This document shows, piece after piece, positions 45,535 to 58,005 of a stretch of DNA of 64,000 nucleotides (position 1 is the first letter of the stretch; every line of letters begins with the position of its first letter). Both the position numbers and the translations under genes were made by a program. This DNA comes from Datura wrightii. Taxonomy: Eukaryota > Streptophyta > Magnoliopsida > Solanales > Solanaceae. The stretch covers positions 84,715,501-84,779,500 of the forward strand of contig JASDFA010000007.1 in the NCBI GenBank assembly GCA_035772735.1, read 5' to 3'. The notes below the pieces were generated by a model. The model searched no databases and had not been told where the DNA came from. It saw only the letters and a list, made by a program, of their open reading frames with translations.

Positions 45535-46930
45535 ATACTGCCCTAAAATTTTGGATGTTGTGTTTTATACTGGTAAAATTATGTGGATTGTGTATTGCAC
45601 CGACTTTAAAATATTCTTTAACAATGTTGCTTTCATCATATCACATAGTCATAAGGTGGATATTATGTAATTGCTTCATCTTTTTAATTTCTATTCTTTT
45701 CTTATTGAGTCTTGAAATATTTTTTTAAAAAAACTTTGATCTTTATTTGGGTTTATGTATAAATACAAATAGTCCCTATTTAAAGTTTAATATACTTTGA
45801 GAAGTTGGTATACATCGAGTTAGAACTAAAAGCGATACTTTATTTTAAAAAAATTAAAATAAGAGATAAATACATAGGGTGAGCATGTTATTCTAATTTT
45901 TGTTCTTTACTTTTGCTAGCAATTAAATTTTGTAGTTTTCTGACATAAAACTGAGTTTTCACATCTTTTTTATTTGGAAACTCTTTGCAGTCATTCATTC
46001 AAATATTTTAAGCCCCAGGTTTAATCTAGAGGTCGTAGTACATATGTGTGTGTCTGAACAATTTAAATATTATAAACTTTAATAATTATAAATAGATTGA
46101 GAAGAACAAATTATTAAGATACTTCGGGAGTAAGAATGAAAACTAAAAGTAAAAATCCATGAGCTAGTTTGGTCTATTACTTTTTGCATTTTCAAGTATT
46201 CATCTCTGCACGCTAAGGGTGGGTGAAGGTGGAGAAATCAAAGTTTATACTACTTATCATGATAAACTGATAATTTTTTCAAGTCTAAATTAACTCATCA
46301 AAAAAATTCAAGGGAATATATGATATATCAATAGTTCGTTAGTGTTTTTTGAGTGTCGTTATTGTTTTCAAATCATGATTTTATAATTTACTAATCAATC
46401 CAACTAATGTTTTGTTTTATTTCTACATGTGTACTTGATGTTTTATACTATCATTCAAGATAAAGGATGTAATAGATCTTGCAAAATAAAAATAATATTT
46501 CACACTAATTAATTAGCAAAGGATTCAGAATTTGAAATTTATGAGTTCTTATCGACTTCAAGTTAGTATCACAATAATAAATTTGTTCTCAATCAAGTAT
46601 TATAGATAATTAGTAGCTATTGATTCCTGTAAATTTATAATTAAGCTTTTATATATGCCCCCCAGTAGTTATAACAATAATGAAAATATGCTCGTGCTTG
46701 ATTAATATATTTATATATCAAAAATGAAAAGTACATGTAATAATAAAGATATTTTCTCTTTAGTTAAATTTGAATAATTATCCTAGACTCTTCTGTCCTG
46801 TTATTCACTATTCTTAAAATTGAGCTAAATAGTGTTCTTTTGTTATGTCATCCACCCCCAATCAATATATAGGGGTATTATGAGGCTTACAACTCATGAG
46901 ACTTGTTTTTATAATGTATTATCAAATTAA
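45535..46930. other. AT-rich spacer, no features recognised
   Basis: No coding frame, RNA gene or element ends seen on either strand. Confidence 0.5.
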
Positions 46931-46935
46931 ACTAT
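46931..46935. repeat. Target-site duplication ACTAT (left copy)
   Basis: Precedes the solo LTR; identical bases at 50148-50152. Confidence 0.85.
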
Positions 46936-49900
46936 TGTCACGCCCCACCTTGGGTGGCATGACTGACTACTAACTGACTTGGCTAGGCTTATGCACGTCT
47001 AGTGCCAGCCTGCGACCCACTTCAAGAAAACAATGAGCTATATCTCGGTTGTAAATATAGCCTCCAACCGACAAGGACGTATAGCCACCTGTAAACGAAA
47101 ATAGCTAACCAACAACAGGAAACAGAGAGGATCCTATACGGGCCGACAAAGCCACCTTGTTGTCTAGTTATAACAGAAATGGAGACAAACTACTATCCTA
47201 GGCCCCACATAGCCAACATACAAAACATAACTGATTAAGGCCCCACACGGCCACCATACAACTAACTAACTGATGATTGTAGTCTGCAAGCCTCTAAGAG
47301 TACAAGTAGTGGTCGGGACAGGGCCCCGACCTACACAAAATGCTATATGAATGGAATACCGAAATCTCTACAACCTGGAAACTCCGAATGAAAGGAGTTG
47401 TCCCAACTGCGGACTCTGAACAGCTGTTACTGGTGATCCTAAACTCTGTCTATCTAAACCTGGAGGCAAGTAATGCAGCGCCAAGGGGAGGGCGTCAGTA
47501 CAATATGTACTGAATATATAAGGCAATAGATAAGTTAATAAAGATTGGAAGCGAATAGAAAGAAGGGCAGAAAGATTAACCTGTACACCTGCTGCTTCGC
47601 AATATGCATCTAATCAATACTACATGTACGTAAGTTAAGACTGTATAATTACACATTTATAAACTATAACTAGCAGACAAGAATACAAACAAGAACCTCA
47701 CCTGACCCCCATAAGCTGGAAGGTACAATCAACACTGAATAACTCGTTCAGGCCCCCATAAGCCCTGTAGAGCACATTTCAATCTATATGCCCCTACCCA
47801 GGTTTCTATGACTCTGCTGGTACTGTAGCCAACCTATTGGTCCCCTGGGTCTACAACTGAGCCCACTCGGCCCCTGAACTGTAGTTGTGTCTGAGTCTGG
47901 CGGAATTCTAATATCTGCACCCTGGGCACTAGGCTCGACGGGGGTGTGTAAAGCCAACCACGGCATATGAGGACCTGGGACCCCATCTTTGTCCCTGGCG
48001 GATGGCATATCGCTCTGTAGAGTGACGTCATCTCACCCGTGGTGGGCGTCGACACAGGTAGTAATCCTGGGGTGGTCATGGATGGCTCCTAAGTGAGGGC
48101 AGCCCCAACCAAGGTGTTGTACTAACATCTCAATCTAGTGACTCAAAGGCGTAACTGGTATTCTGGGCCTAACCCCACCGCTGCTCGCCCCCTAGGATAG
48201 TTTGTAAAGTTGCTAGCAGGCATGCCGTGCACCTGTATCTGATCAGAGGATCCTGATAGTGATCATGATCTCAATAGTCTATATTGAATAGGGCGAGATA
48301 TGGAGTGATCTAACATGACTCTGAATGTCCTTCCCGGACAACTCTAACTCATAAACAACTGTAGGGTCGCGAATGACTAACTACTTAGCTCCTCTACTTA
48401 GGATAACTGTAGGGATGGTACTGGCCGAACATGCTTTTGAGCGATCGGCCCGTAATCCCCCATAGGAATTTTACCAACATCCTTAGCCTGTGGGCAATAC
48501 TATAATAACATGGTACTATTAGTGCCTTAGACCTCATCTTGGTCTAGTCGGATCTTATATTACTTTTCTGGGAGATTCTTAACCTTATAGGGCAGTTTAT
48601 ATAGGCTTAGTCACTCCTGGAAATCTGTACCTAAGTCCCTTATAAGAACTGGTTGGGGCGCTAGCCCAACCTTTAAATGCTGATAAAGTCCCCTTCCTTG
48701 GGGTACCCACGGGTCTATTTGAACTGGATGACTGGGATGGCTTCCTGGACGACCTGTATAATAACTGCTAAGTCAACTAGGGCTAACAACCTCTGGTAAT
48801 GGCTGATAGAATGGCAGGTTGCCACTCGGTGCACTAGAAAACCCTAGTGTCACTGATTCTAATGTATATCTATTTTGTCTATATTTCTGGCCCTGGGGCG
48901 TGCGGGTACGTCACGGGCTCCCGGGCATACTTTTCTGGCAACCCAAGTGCCAAACTAGTAGTTGTATCGCCCATTCGCACCTATACAATTCAACTCACTA
49001 CCCAATTACTATTCACGAGCTTCTATGATCTGGACCTGGCAATTGAACATACAATTCTACTAATACAATGAACTGAAGAATAGAAGAGCTTCTATGACTC
49101 TTCCAGCATGTATCACACCTAACATGTTCCTTCTCAACGAGAGACACTGCGGTATAATCTATATACGCTATCTAGCAGCTAACCAAAACCTATATAATTG
49201 TAATCTACTAATAGCAGCTAATCATAGCCTGTCTGATCTCTATATAATAGCAACAACTAATTACAACATGTCTAATTACAATCCAATGGTAGCAGCTATC
49301 TACGGTATATGAAATAATCATTTCTATTCTATAACATAAGTCGTAACACTGTACGACGAGTATATTTGCTAAGGGTTAAGCCTTACATACCTCAACTATT
49401 GTTTCCCGGATAACTAACGAGTTTCAACTTGGATTCAACAGCTCTTTCCTACTGTAACCATTATACTGGAAGAAAGAGACGAATTGCAATACCAAATTCG
49501 GCCTGAAACGATAACTTTATATATATATATATATATAACACCTATATTTCAACATAATGAAACATGGTCGAAAACTCGTAATTTCTCGAAAGTCCAGAAA
49601 GGAGAAATGCTTGCTTGAAGCCTGCGATCATATAAAAATTAATTTGGAGCAATTCCAACAACTTTAGCTTGGCGGGATTATGATTTGCCAGGCGAATTTC
49701 GCGAAAATAATTTTGTAGCAATGCTCCCTGCAGCCTTAAACTTCAATACCCGAAGTTAATTTGAATTCGGGCGGCATTTCGTGGCGTAAACGGAGGAAAA
49801 TCACTTAAAATTTGCGTAGTTTTTACTTCTGGTCGTGAGTCTGTTTTAATTTGAAGTAAACAATGAAAAAAAACATTGAAATTATATATAACTAAGGCGG

Positions 49901-50147
49901 TGGACATGGGGTCTATGGCATGGACCCTATCGTGCTAATTTTGGGTCGTGCCACAGAGCCCAACGTGCCAGGGAGGGTCCATTCCACGTTTCCCCTTTGG
50001 GAAGCTGGTCCGGCCTTCTCCCACGCGGTCCCGACTCTGTGCTCATTAGACCTTCCCCCGGGCCCTTTCTCATATGTATTATATTCTAAAACTCTTAACC
50101 AATGTACGAGTAGGACATCTAAACATTAAAACTTACGGGGCGTAACA
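46936..50147 (-). mobile_element. Large Tekay-like solo LTR, minus strand
   Basis: 3,212 bp. On the minus strand it begins TGTTACGCCCCGTAAG and ends GGTGGGGCGTGACA, and it is flanked by ACTAT on both sides. There is no internal coding region, primer site or polypurine tract, so it is a solo LTR. A minus-strand GTTGAGGTATGTAAGG phrase at about 49375-49395 matches the leader donor-like phrase of the other Tekay-like LTRs. A TA microsatellite lies at 49518-49537. Small frames at 47784-48079 and 48819-49312 are not credible genes. Confidence 0.8.
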
Positions 50148-50152
50148 ACTAT
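50148..50152. repeat. Target-site duplication ACTAT (right copy)
   Basis: Matches 46931-46935. Confidence 0.85.
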
Positions 50153-51589
50153 AATTTGTGAAATGGTCTTGATCTAAAGATAATTAAAATTTAGTAGTGT
50201 TTGAGCTTTTACAAACTAAATTTTTCTTGTTTTTTTATATGTTTGATTATTCTACTTTGTAGGTTCAAATAATATATAATCAGCTTAACATTAACAAGCA
50301 AATCAACAATGAAATTGATTCTTCATAAAAACTTGTACTTTAATCTTTCACGTATAAATATATATTAAAAGTTTTAACTTAATAAATTTTTTATTATTTC
50401 GTAAAACATACTACAAAACTCAACACACATGTGCAATGCACGTGTTGAGATAGTAGTGTGTATGTGTGTGTGTTTCTATATATATATATATATATATAAT
50501 ATAAAGCCTAAATATTCTAATTCATAATTATTATTGTCCATGAAATCATTGTTATGAATACAATATACACAAAATAAACTATAACAAAAATCAAATATAA
50601 TATTCCAAATCATACCTTTTTAGAAATAATTCAGAAGTTTCATAATTCACTAATGACTTTTGTAGAGAGATAGTATTTGCCAATTCAAATTTGCTAAACA
50701 ATATAATTTTATGAAATTGAATTGAATATAAAGATGAACGAACTAATAAGTGTATTAGTAGAGGATATCTATACTCAATGATAAATAATTTAAGAATTTG
50801 AAAAACTCACATAATAGAAATTGTCGTGCATAGGCAAACGACATGTGCATAGTTTCAAAGAGCAAATCTTTTGCAGGAAATTTCTTTTTTGACTTGAACC
50901 TATGCAAATGCTACTTGAAATTATATCCATTAAACTACTCAATTTTAATATATCTTCATTCTTCATGGAGGAGATGAAAAGTTGAAGTATTAAATAATTA
51001 AGCATTTAAGTTTTTGCAATAAAAAATAGAAATAAATGAGGGGGATAATAATTAACATATTTATTTTTGTATAATAATAAGTAAATAGAAATATAGAAGA
51101 AATTGCCAAAAAAATAAGAAAAAAGATAAATAGGATCCATGGTCAAAGAGAGCTGCCACATCACTTCTCTAATGCCTGGTTGTATGTTATATATAGATTC
51201 AGTGTTGCTAATTTTAAAGTTGAGACAATATTTAATAAAAATATACAATAGATGTAAACTTTCATTAAGCATGAAAAACCCAAATATAAGTTAACCAATG
51301 ACTTTAGTAATCTCTACCCATAATAATACACTTGTTTATGGAGCTTCTAATATTACATAAATTAACTCAAAGAATAACCCGAAATAAGAAAAATAATGAA
51401 TGACTCGATGAAATCTCACGAACAAGAATTTGGGCTTACCAACAACTCGAAAGCAGTACTCCAGTCTGAAAAATCTATTTGTACTGTATCTTCTTTTCTA
51501 CCTAACATACCATCAAAAACAATAATGATATGCCTGAGTACTGGGTACTCAGTAAGTGTCTTCGAGCAAGAGTCATAGAAATAATTATA

Positions 51590-51636
<47 letters not shown>

Positions 51637-52016
51637 GTATGTATGTATATATATATAATAGAGGAACATGAACTAACTGACGTGGCACTCTCTAAAGCTA
51701 GCTTTGTTATTTATCTTTTACCTCAAATTTTTGCTTTTTTAAAAAAAAAATTATTTGAATTTTTCTATAATTAAAATTATTAAAAGAAATTAAAATACAT
51801 TATAAATCATTACAGAAGTTTCTAACAGTTTAATAAAAAAAAATATTGCACCATTTCAACTTCTTACTACTTCGCTTTCGTGTTTTGTGATCTTCTTCCG
51901 CATCAATCTTGGTAAGGGAGAAACACTGGGGTTTATGATTATATTCTTGAGAGAGTGAGCAAAGGGTTATGATTATATGCTTGAGAAGAACGGCGACAGA
52001 TGTTCAATAATTTTCT
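50153..52016. other. AT-rich non-coding DNA with microsatellites
   Basis: No gene recognised. It contains (TA)n at 50477-50498 after a short (TG)n, and a compound (CT)n(TA)n(GTAT)n microsatellite at 51595-51660. The frames at 51396-51774 exist only because of that microsatellite. Confidence 0.55.
51595..51660. repeat. Compound microsatellite (CT)n-(TA)n-(GTAT)n
   Basis: About 13 CT units, then TA units, then three GTAT units and a second TA run. Likely polymorphic. Confidence 0.9.
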
Positions 52017-52975
52017 GAAAATTATTGAATCATTGAACATGGATAGGTTGATTTTCAACAACTATACAGTCATACCTCTGATTTTCTGTTTTTGTTTCTC
52101 AGTGTGTGTTGTTGATTTTATGAATTTTCATCGATAAAATTAGAGGTGGTGATGACCATGATCTTCTCTTCGGATTCTTGGCTAACCGGATCGGGTACAA
52201 AGACTGTCCAACTCATATCTTAGCTTGGCAGATCACCTGATGGTTGGTGTTTTTGCATGTAACTGGTGATTTTGCAGCCATGGTGGGATCACCTCTCTTT
52301 TGCCCCGATCTCTTTGCAGATCTAAGCCTCTAAATCATAATAACAACCTTTGGATTAATGTATATTTCCTTAAAATTACTGAATTAGTGAACATGGAAAA
52401 TGTACTTCTATTACGTTCTTCAACTTCCATAGGAACAACTACAGTCATACCTCTGTTTTTCCTCTAAATTTTGATCTGCAAGATTAGAGGCGGTGATGAT
52501 GATCTCTCTATGTTTTGGGCTAATTGGATCAGGCACTAACACTATCCAATCCATATCTTGGCTTGGAAAATCACCAGACCCATGCAACCGGTGATTTGCA
52601 GCCTTGGTGCGGTCGACTCTCTTTCACGCCAATGTATTTGCAGATCTGAGCCTCAAAATCATAATCAACAACCTTTGGATTAATGCAAATTTATTGAAAA
52701 TTACTGAATCATTGAACATGACAACCATATATATTTTCTGCAGCTTCTACATCGACTACATCCAAAACTATGCTTTTATGTTAGTTGATTTTGAACTTTT
52801 TGATCAATTACAATAAAGGCAGTGATGATGATCTCATCGGATTTTGGGCTAAATCATATCGGGCACAAACACTATCTGATACGTATCTTGGTTTGGCAAA
52901 TCACCAGATGATTTTGCAACCATGGCGTGGTCGCCTCTCTTTTGCCCCATCTCTTTGTAGATTTGAGCATCTCAC
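52017..52975 (+). repeat. Three diverged tandem repeats of about 320-355 bp
   Basis: The anchor AAAATTA(C/T)TGAAT...GAACATG occurs at about 52017, 52372 and 52696. Each is followed by a GG(C/T)(G/A)GTGATGA segment, a GGGCTAA...GGCAC(A/T)AA segment and TTTGCAG...TCTCTTT(T/C). The third unit breaks off near 52975. No long frame spans a unit, so it is either non-coding or a dead duplicated exon. Confidence 0.7.
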
Positions 52976-53044
52976 TTTTTTCTTTTTTTTTCCTTTTTCA
53001 TTTTATTCCTCCATAGTAGTTTTTTTCCTTTGGGTTTGTTCGTG

Positions 53045-54095
53045 ATTAAAAATAGCAACTTTCTTTATTCTGGTGATCCGAACGCATAATTTTTAGGTTG
53101 AAATTCGAAATCATGATTTCATATTTCAAGATTTGATAACAAGCTTTCAGACATGCTCTATGAAACTATGATTTCAAGTTAACGTTTGGATATGTAATTT
53201 AGGATCATAATTTTAATTTTAACTTTTCGGGAAAATACCCTTTTGAAGTCAAAATTGATTTTCCTTGATACCTAACATAATGCATAATAGGACATAATTA
53301 TAATTTAAAATTCTCGATAAAACACTACTTTGATACCAGAAGTTGATTTTCTTGATACCTAACATAATGCATGAAAGGACATGATTTGATATTTCAATTT
53401 GTTATTCTAAAATTATTTTAAATATTAAGTTTTATTCTCATAAGTTTATATTATTATTATATATTGTGTTTTGTTTAAAAATTCTATATATTTTTTTTAG
53501 AATTACACCCTTGAATCTATCTATCTATCTATATATATATATATATATACACATTTTTTTGGTTAGGATTCATATTTATTTTTTATATATATATTTTTAA
53601 TTTTTTTTAATCAATCAATTACAATATATAAGATCCATATACAAGGTATAAATCTGCACTTTATTTCCCATAATTAATTCATTAGAATTTTTCCTTTTTG
53701 TTTCAATCAATTAATTACTATATTTAACGCCCATAATAAAGATTTAGGTGTGCACTTTTTCCTACCTAATTAAATCATTGAAGTTATTTGCATTCTCTAA
53801 TTAAATCATTCATATATATATTTTTTTGCAATCAATACAACAAGTATAGCAAAATCACTTGGAAACCCTCAACCACTACACAAAAGTACAAATTTCCTAA
53901 AAAAGAATTCTTAGTACAAAAAAATTATGATAATAGAAAATGTGATTCATTAAGTTCGAATTGTAATATTTGAATATAAATAAATAAATTATTTTTATTT
54001 AAAGTTAAAAAAAATATTCAAATTTAATAAAATTTATTAAACGGCACGAAGCGTGGCTAAGTCCTCTAATAAAAATATAATTGTAATAAAATAAT
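53045..54095. other. AT-rich non-coding DNA with a short tandem duplication and microsatellite
   Basis: CTTGATACCTAACATAATGC occurs twice, about 87 bp apart (53264 and 53351), within a longer imperfect duplication. A (CTAT)n(AT)n microsatellite lies at 53515-53549. No gene seen. Confidence 0.6.
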
Positions 54096-54099
54096 TCAA

Positions 54100-54455
54100 C
54101 ACAATCCAAACAAGCCATCCCAAAATAGGAGTAATCCAAATACGTCATCCCAAAATAGGAGTAATCTAGACATGTCATTTCAAAATAGGGGGTAATCCAA
54201 ACCAGTCATCTCTAGGGGTAATCAAAGTGTCCTTCCATAGTAGGGGTAATCAAAGTGTCCTCGTGAGTGATAATCCAAACAAGTCATCCCAAGAGGTAGT
54301 CAAAGTATCCTTTTAGAGTATGAGTAATCAAAATAAGTCATCCCGAAAAAGGGGCAATTCAAATAAGTCATCCCCAAATAGGGGTAATCCAAATAGGTAA
54401 TTTTAAAATAGGGTAATCCAAAAAAGTCATCCCAAGGGGTAATTCAAATAAAAAT
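54100..54455. repeat. Degenerate minisatellite, unit about 28-35 bp
   Basis: About eleven imperfect units built on GGGGTAATCCAAA(C/T)AAGTCATCCCAAAATA. The repeat 56445 onward has only two to three such units, so the array has expanded or contracted between the two copies. Confidence 0.75.
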
Positions 54456-55510
54456 ATTTTTTTCAATCATGGCATATCAGCCAAAAATTAATAAATGATA
54501 AGTCATGGCGTAGCTGCCAAAATTGTTTTTCAAAAAAATTTTCATCTCATTGATAGAAGTATAAAAATTATTTCTTATGTTTAGAAATCATGTTTAAGAA
54601 ATTAAATCATGTTTCAAATGAATAGCTATTTCATGGAGCAAAAGGATGGAAAAAAATTAATTACTTTAAATGCAATTCAATAAATCACGTTCATAGGGCC
54701 AAAATACATTATTATGCATATATCATGATATAAATTAAATATGAAGATTCAATGTGATTTTGTCCCATACACATAAAATTCTATTTAAAAACTCATTTTA
54801 GTCAAAAGTATGTTCATAAAGAAAACATATATAGAAAATTGACGTACTTTGAAAGAAGGTTTTTAAAATAGACATCTTAAAAAGTAGATTTATGGAAAAA
54901 CATATATACCTTAAATCTACTAAACAATCTTCTTAACATGATTCTCAACATTCATCATGTTCTCTCGAAGATTCTGCAAAATTTTGGCTTCAATTAATAT
55001 TTAAAAATTTACCAAATTTGTAGCTGCTATTTGCAGATCAAAACACCATGCGACAGACCTCAAACCCAACTCCATTATTGATATTTAAAACCTATATATT
55101 GTGAATGTTCGATTAAAATTTAAGTAAGATCTAACAGTTAAATTAGGGAGAAATATCAATTCAATATGACTGGTCGGGGAATAAATTTACTAAAAGTATT
55201 AAATTTTTTCCTTTAATCGAGTACTTCTATTAATCTTATTTCATGATTTTAGAGACCCTTCAATATGTAAAAAATCTAATAGAAACTCCATATAATTCAT
55301 TATTAAGTAAAGACTTACCTTTTTAAATAAATCTCATAACTTCATCTCAAATTCTGTTGAATATTTTTTTCAAAATATAGCGATTTGCAGTAATTTGGTG
55401 TTAATCTAGCATAGATTTTATGTAAATTGATATAGGAATTGGTGTAAAAGAGTACCTTAGAATTTAGGAAAACCTTTGATAGAAAATTCCTCTTACAAGA
55501 GGTTTTTAGG

Positions 55511-55517
55511 GTATATA

Positions 55518-55556
<39 letters not shown>
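55511..55556. repeat. (AT)n microsatellite
   Basis: About 20 uninterrupted AT units inside candidate LTR 1; the partner repeat has only short AT-rich sequence at the same place (about 57575-57590). Confidence 0.9.
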
Positions 55557-55558
<2 letters not shown>

Positions 55559-55981
55559 CATAAGGGTGTGAGCTTTAAAATTAAATCCTACAAGAATCAG
55601 GATTTTTATTTTTACACGTCTTTAGTAAAATGATCATAATTTGATGTAAAAAAATTTTGTTTGATCTAAATTTTATATTGTTGGAAAAGTATTTCAAAAA
55701 TATAAGGGATAAAACTTTCATATTATAAGTTTTCTCATATTTCTTACCAATTTTGGATTATACTTGTTTGAAGTCAGACCCTAAAAGTTGTCAAGCTAAT
55801 TTCGTGAATTTCTATTGAAGTCAAACTTAGATTTTCTTAAATTATTTTAAACTACAATTCTTATATACTTGGTACACACTTAAATATCAATACACTAGTA
55901 CACACAGAATTTTTCATTGTTCGGATTTAACCCGATAAGTTTAACGAGTTCAAACCTAACCCGAATTTATGGAGTGTTACA

Positions 55982-56444
55982 TTATCTCCCTCTTTGAAAC
56001 ATTCATCCTCGAATGTGGATGTTAGCCTAAAATTTGACTAGCTCTCAAGATTTATAAAAAAATTATTTCCTAGAGGTTTTTTTGTAACTAGAGTTACCCC
56101 AAAAACTCTATATCTCCTTCAGGATAATCACCCACACGCAAACTGCAACAAAAGGTAACACAATACAATTATTTCTCACACTCATTATCATGAAATTAAA
56201 TCCTATGACTACAATCAACTTCTTTACTCTTTTGCAGATAAAGCTATCCTAAAAAATTCTTGTTTCTCAAATGTCTCTACAACCAATAATCATACATTCT
56301 TCAACAAGGACACACACAATACATTAAGCCAAATACTATACTAAGGAGGCTAATTGAACATCACATAATTCAAGCCTAATTTATATTACTTTCAATACTC
56401 ATTAAATTTAGAAAGAACAAACATAATTTTAGTCATTTTAATGT
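55982..56444 (-). other. Short interval between the two direct repeats
   Basis: About 460 bp with a polypurine-like start and no coding frame. It is probably the remnant 3' end of an internal region after a large deletion. Confidence 0.45.
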
Positions 56445-58005
56445 AGGAGTAATCTAAACAAGTCATTTCAAGGGGTAACCAAAGTATCCTCCCAAGGGGT
56501 AATTCAAACAAAAATATATTTTTTCAATCATGGCATATCAGCTAAAAGTTAATAAGTTATAAGTCATGAGACAACAGCTGAAAAAATTCTTTCAAAATTA
56601 TTTTAAAAAAATCTATATCTCATTGATTGAGGTTTAAAAATCATTACTTATGTTTAGAAACTATGTTTAAGAAATTAAATCATATTTCAAATTAATAGCT
56701 CATATATGGAGCGAAAGCATGTAAGAAAAATTATCACTTTAAATGCAATTCAACAAATTCCGTTCATAGGGCCAAAACACGTTTTTTATGGATATAATAT
56801 ATAATATCAATTAAAATATGAAGACTCAATGCGAGCTTATACCCCATGCACACATAGTCAAAAGTATGTCTAAAAAGAGATATATATAAAATAGACATAC
56901 TTCAGGAGAAAATAGACATACTTGAAAAGCATATTTACGTGGAAAAGAAGACATACTTCAAAGCCTCTAAAATTCTCCTAAACTTTATTCTCGACATTCA
57001 TCAATGTTCTCTTGAAGATTTTCCAAAATTTTCTCTCCAATTAATGTTTGTCCAATCACTAATCTATAGCAATTCACCAAATCGTAACTACTATTCACAC
57101 ATTAAAATACCATTCTATATATAGACCTCCAAGTCCAATCTTCACTATTGATATTTAAAACCTATATGTATTGAATACTCAATTAAAATTTAAGCATACT
57201 CAAATGGTTAAATTAGTGGACAACATCAATTCAATATGACTGGCAGGGGAATTCTTTTATAAAAAAATACTAAGGTTTTGCCTTTAATAGAGTCCATCTA
57301 ATAATCTTATTTCATGATTTTAAAGACTATTCAATGTTTAAAAATCTAATAGAAACTCCATATAATTCATTATTAATTAAAGAGTTACAATTTTTAAGAA
57401 ATCCCAAAGCTTCATCTCAAGTAGTGTTGAATGAATTTTCCGAAATCTAGCAATTTCCAATAATTTGGTGTTAATCTAGCATAAATTTTATATAATTAAC
57501 ATAGGAATTGGTGTAAAAACGTACCTTAGAGTTTGGGAGAAACCTATGGTCGAAAAACTCTCTTATAAGATGTTTTTAGGATTTATTTATAGGTTACCAT
57601 AAGGACGTGGACTTTAAAACCAAATCCTATATAAATTTGAATTTCTATTCTTACATGTCTTTAGTAAAATAATCATAACTTGGTGTAAAAAATTTTGTTC
57701 GACCTAAATTTATATTGTTAGAAAGGTATTTCAATGAGATAAAACTTTTATGTTGTAAGTTTTCTCATTTTCCGTATTGACTTTTGATTATATACGTTTG
57801 GAGCCAGATCTTGAATGTTGTCAAGCTATTTCATGAATTTTTATTCACAATTAAAGTCAACCTTAGATTTCCTTTAATTATCTTTAAGTCCAATCTTTGT
57901 ATACTTAACACACAAATATTAATTTACACTTGTGATATCATAGTTTCGATCTAACCCAACGAATTTAATGAGTTCAAACCTAACCTGAATTTATGGAGTG
58001 TTAAA
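56445..58005 (-). mobile_element. Candidate LTR 2 of the degenerate minus-strand element
   Basis: Matches 54100-55981 throughout, for example the segments around 'caatcatggcatatcagc', 'tcaatatgactgg' and the shared end 'cctaacc(c/t)gaatttatggagtgtta'. The expected terminal ACA is mutated to AAA. Confidence 0.55.

Larger units (their letters stand above)
54100..55981 (-). mobile_element. Candidate LTR 1 of a degenerate minus-strand element
   Basis: On the minus strand it begins TGTAACACTCCATAAATTCG at 55981, preceded by a polypurine-like GTTTCAAAGAGGGAGATAA (55982-56000). It is homologous in direct orientation to 56445-58005. It contains the minisatellite and an AT microsatellite (55511-55556) absent from the partner. 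The outer end is not clear. Confidence 0.55.

Noticed and set aside
47784..48079. Proline-rich minus-strand frames in the solo LTR
   Set aside because: Two overlapping frames of chance length inside an LTR with defined ends and duplications.
51416..51774. Possible small host genes around the CT/TA microsatellite
   Set aside because: The frames consist largely of translated microsatellite and have no domain or splice structure.
54100..54455. CRISPR-like array
   Set aside because: Units are imperfect and adjacent without unique spacers; this is a plant minisatellite.
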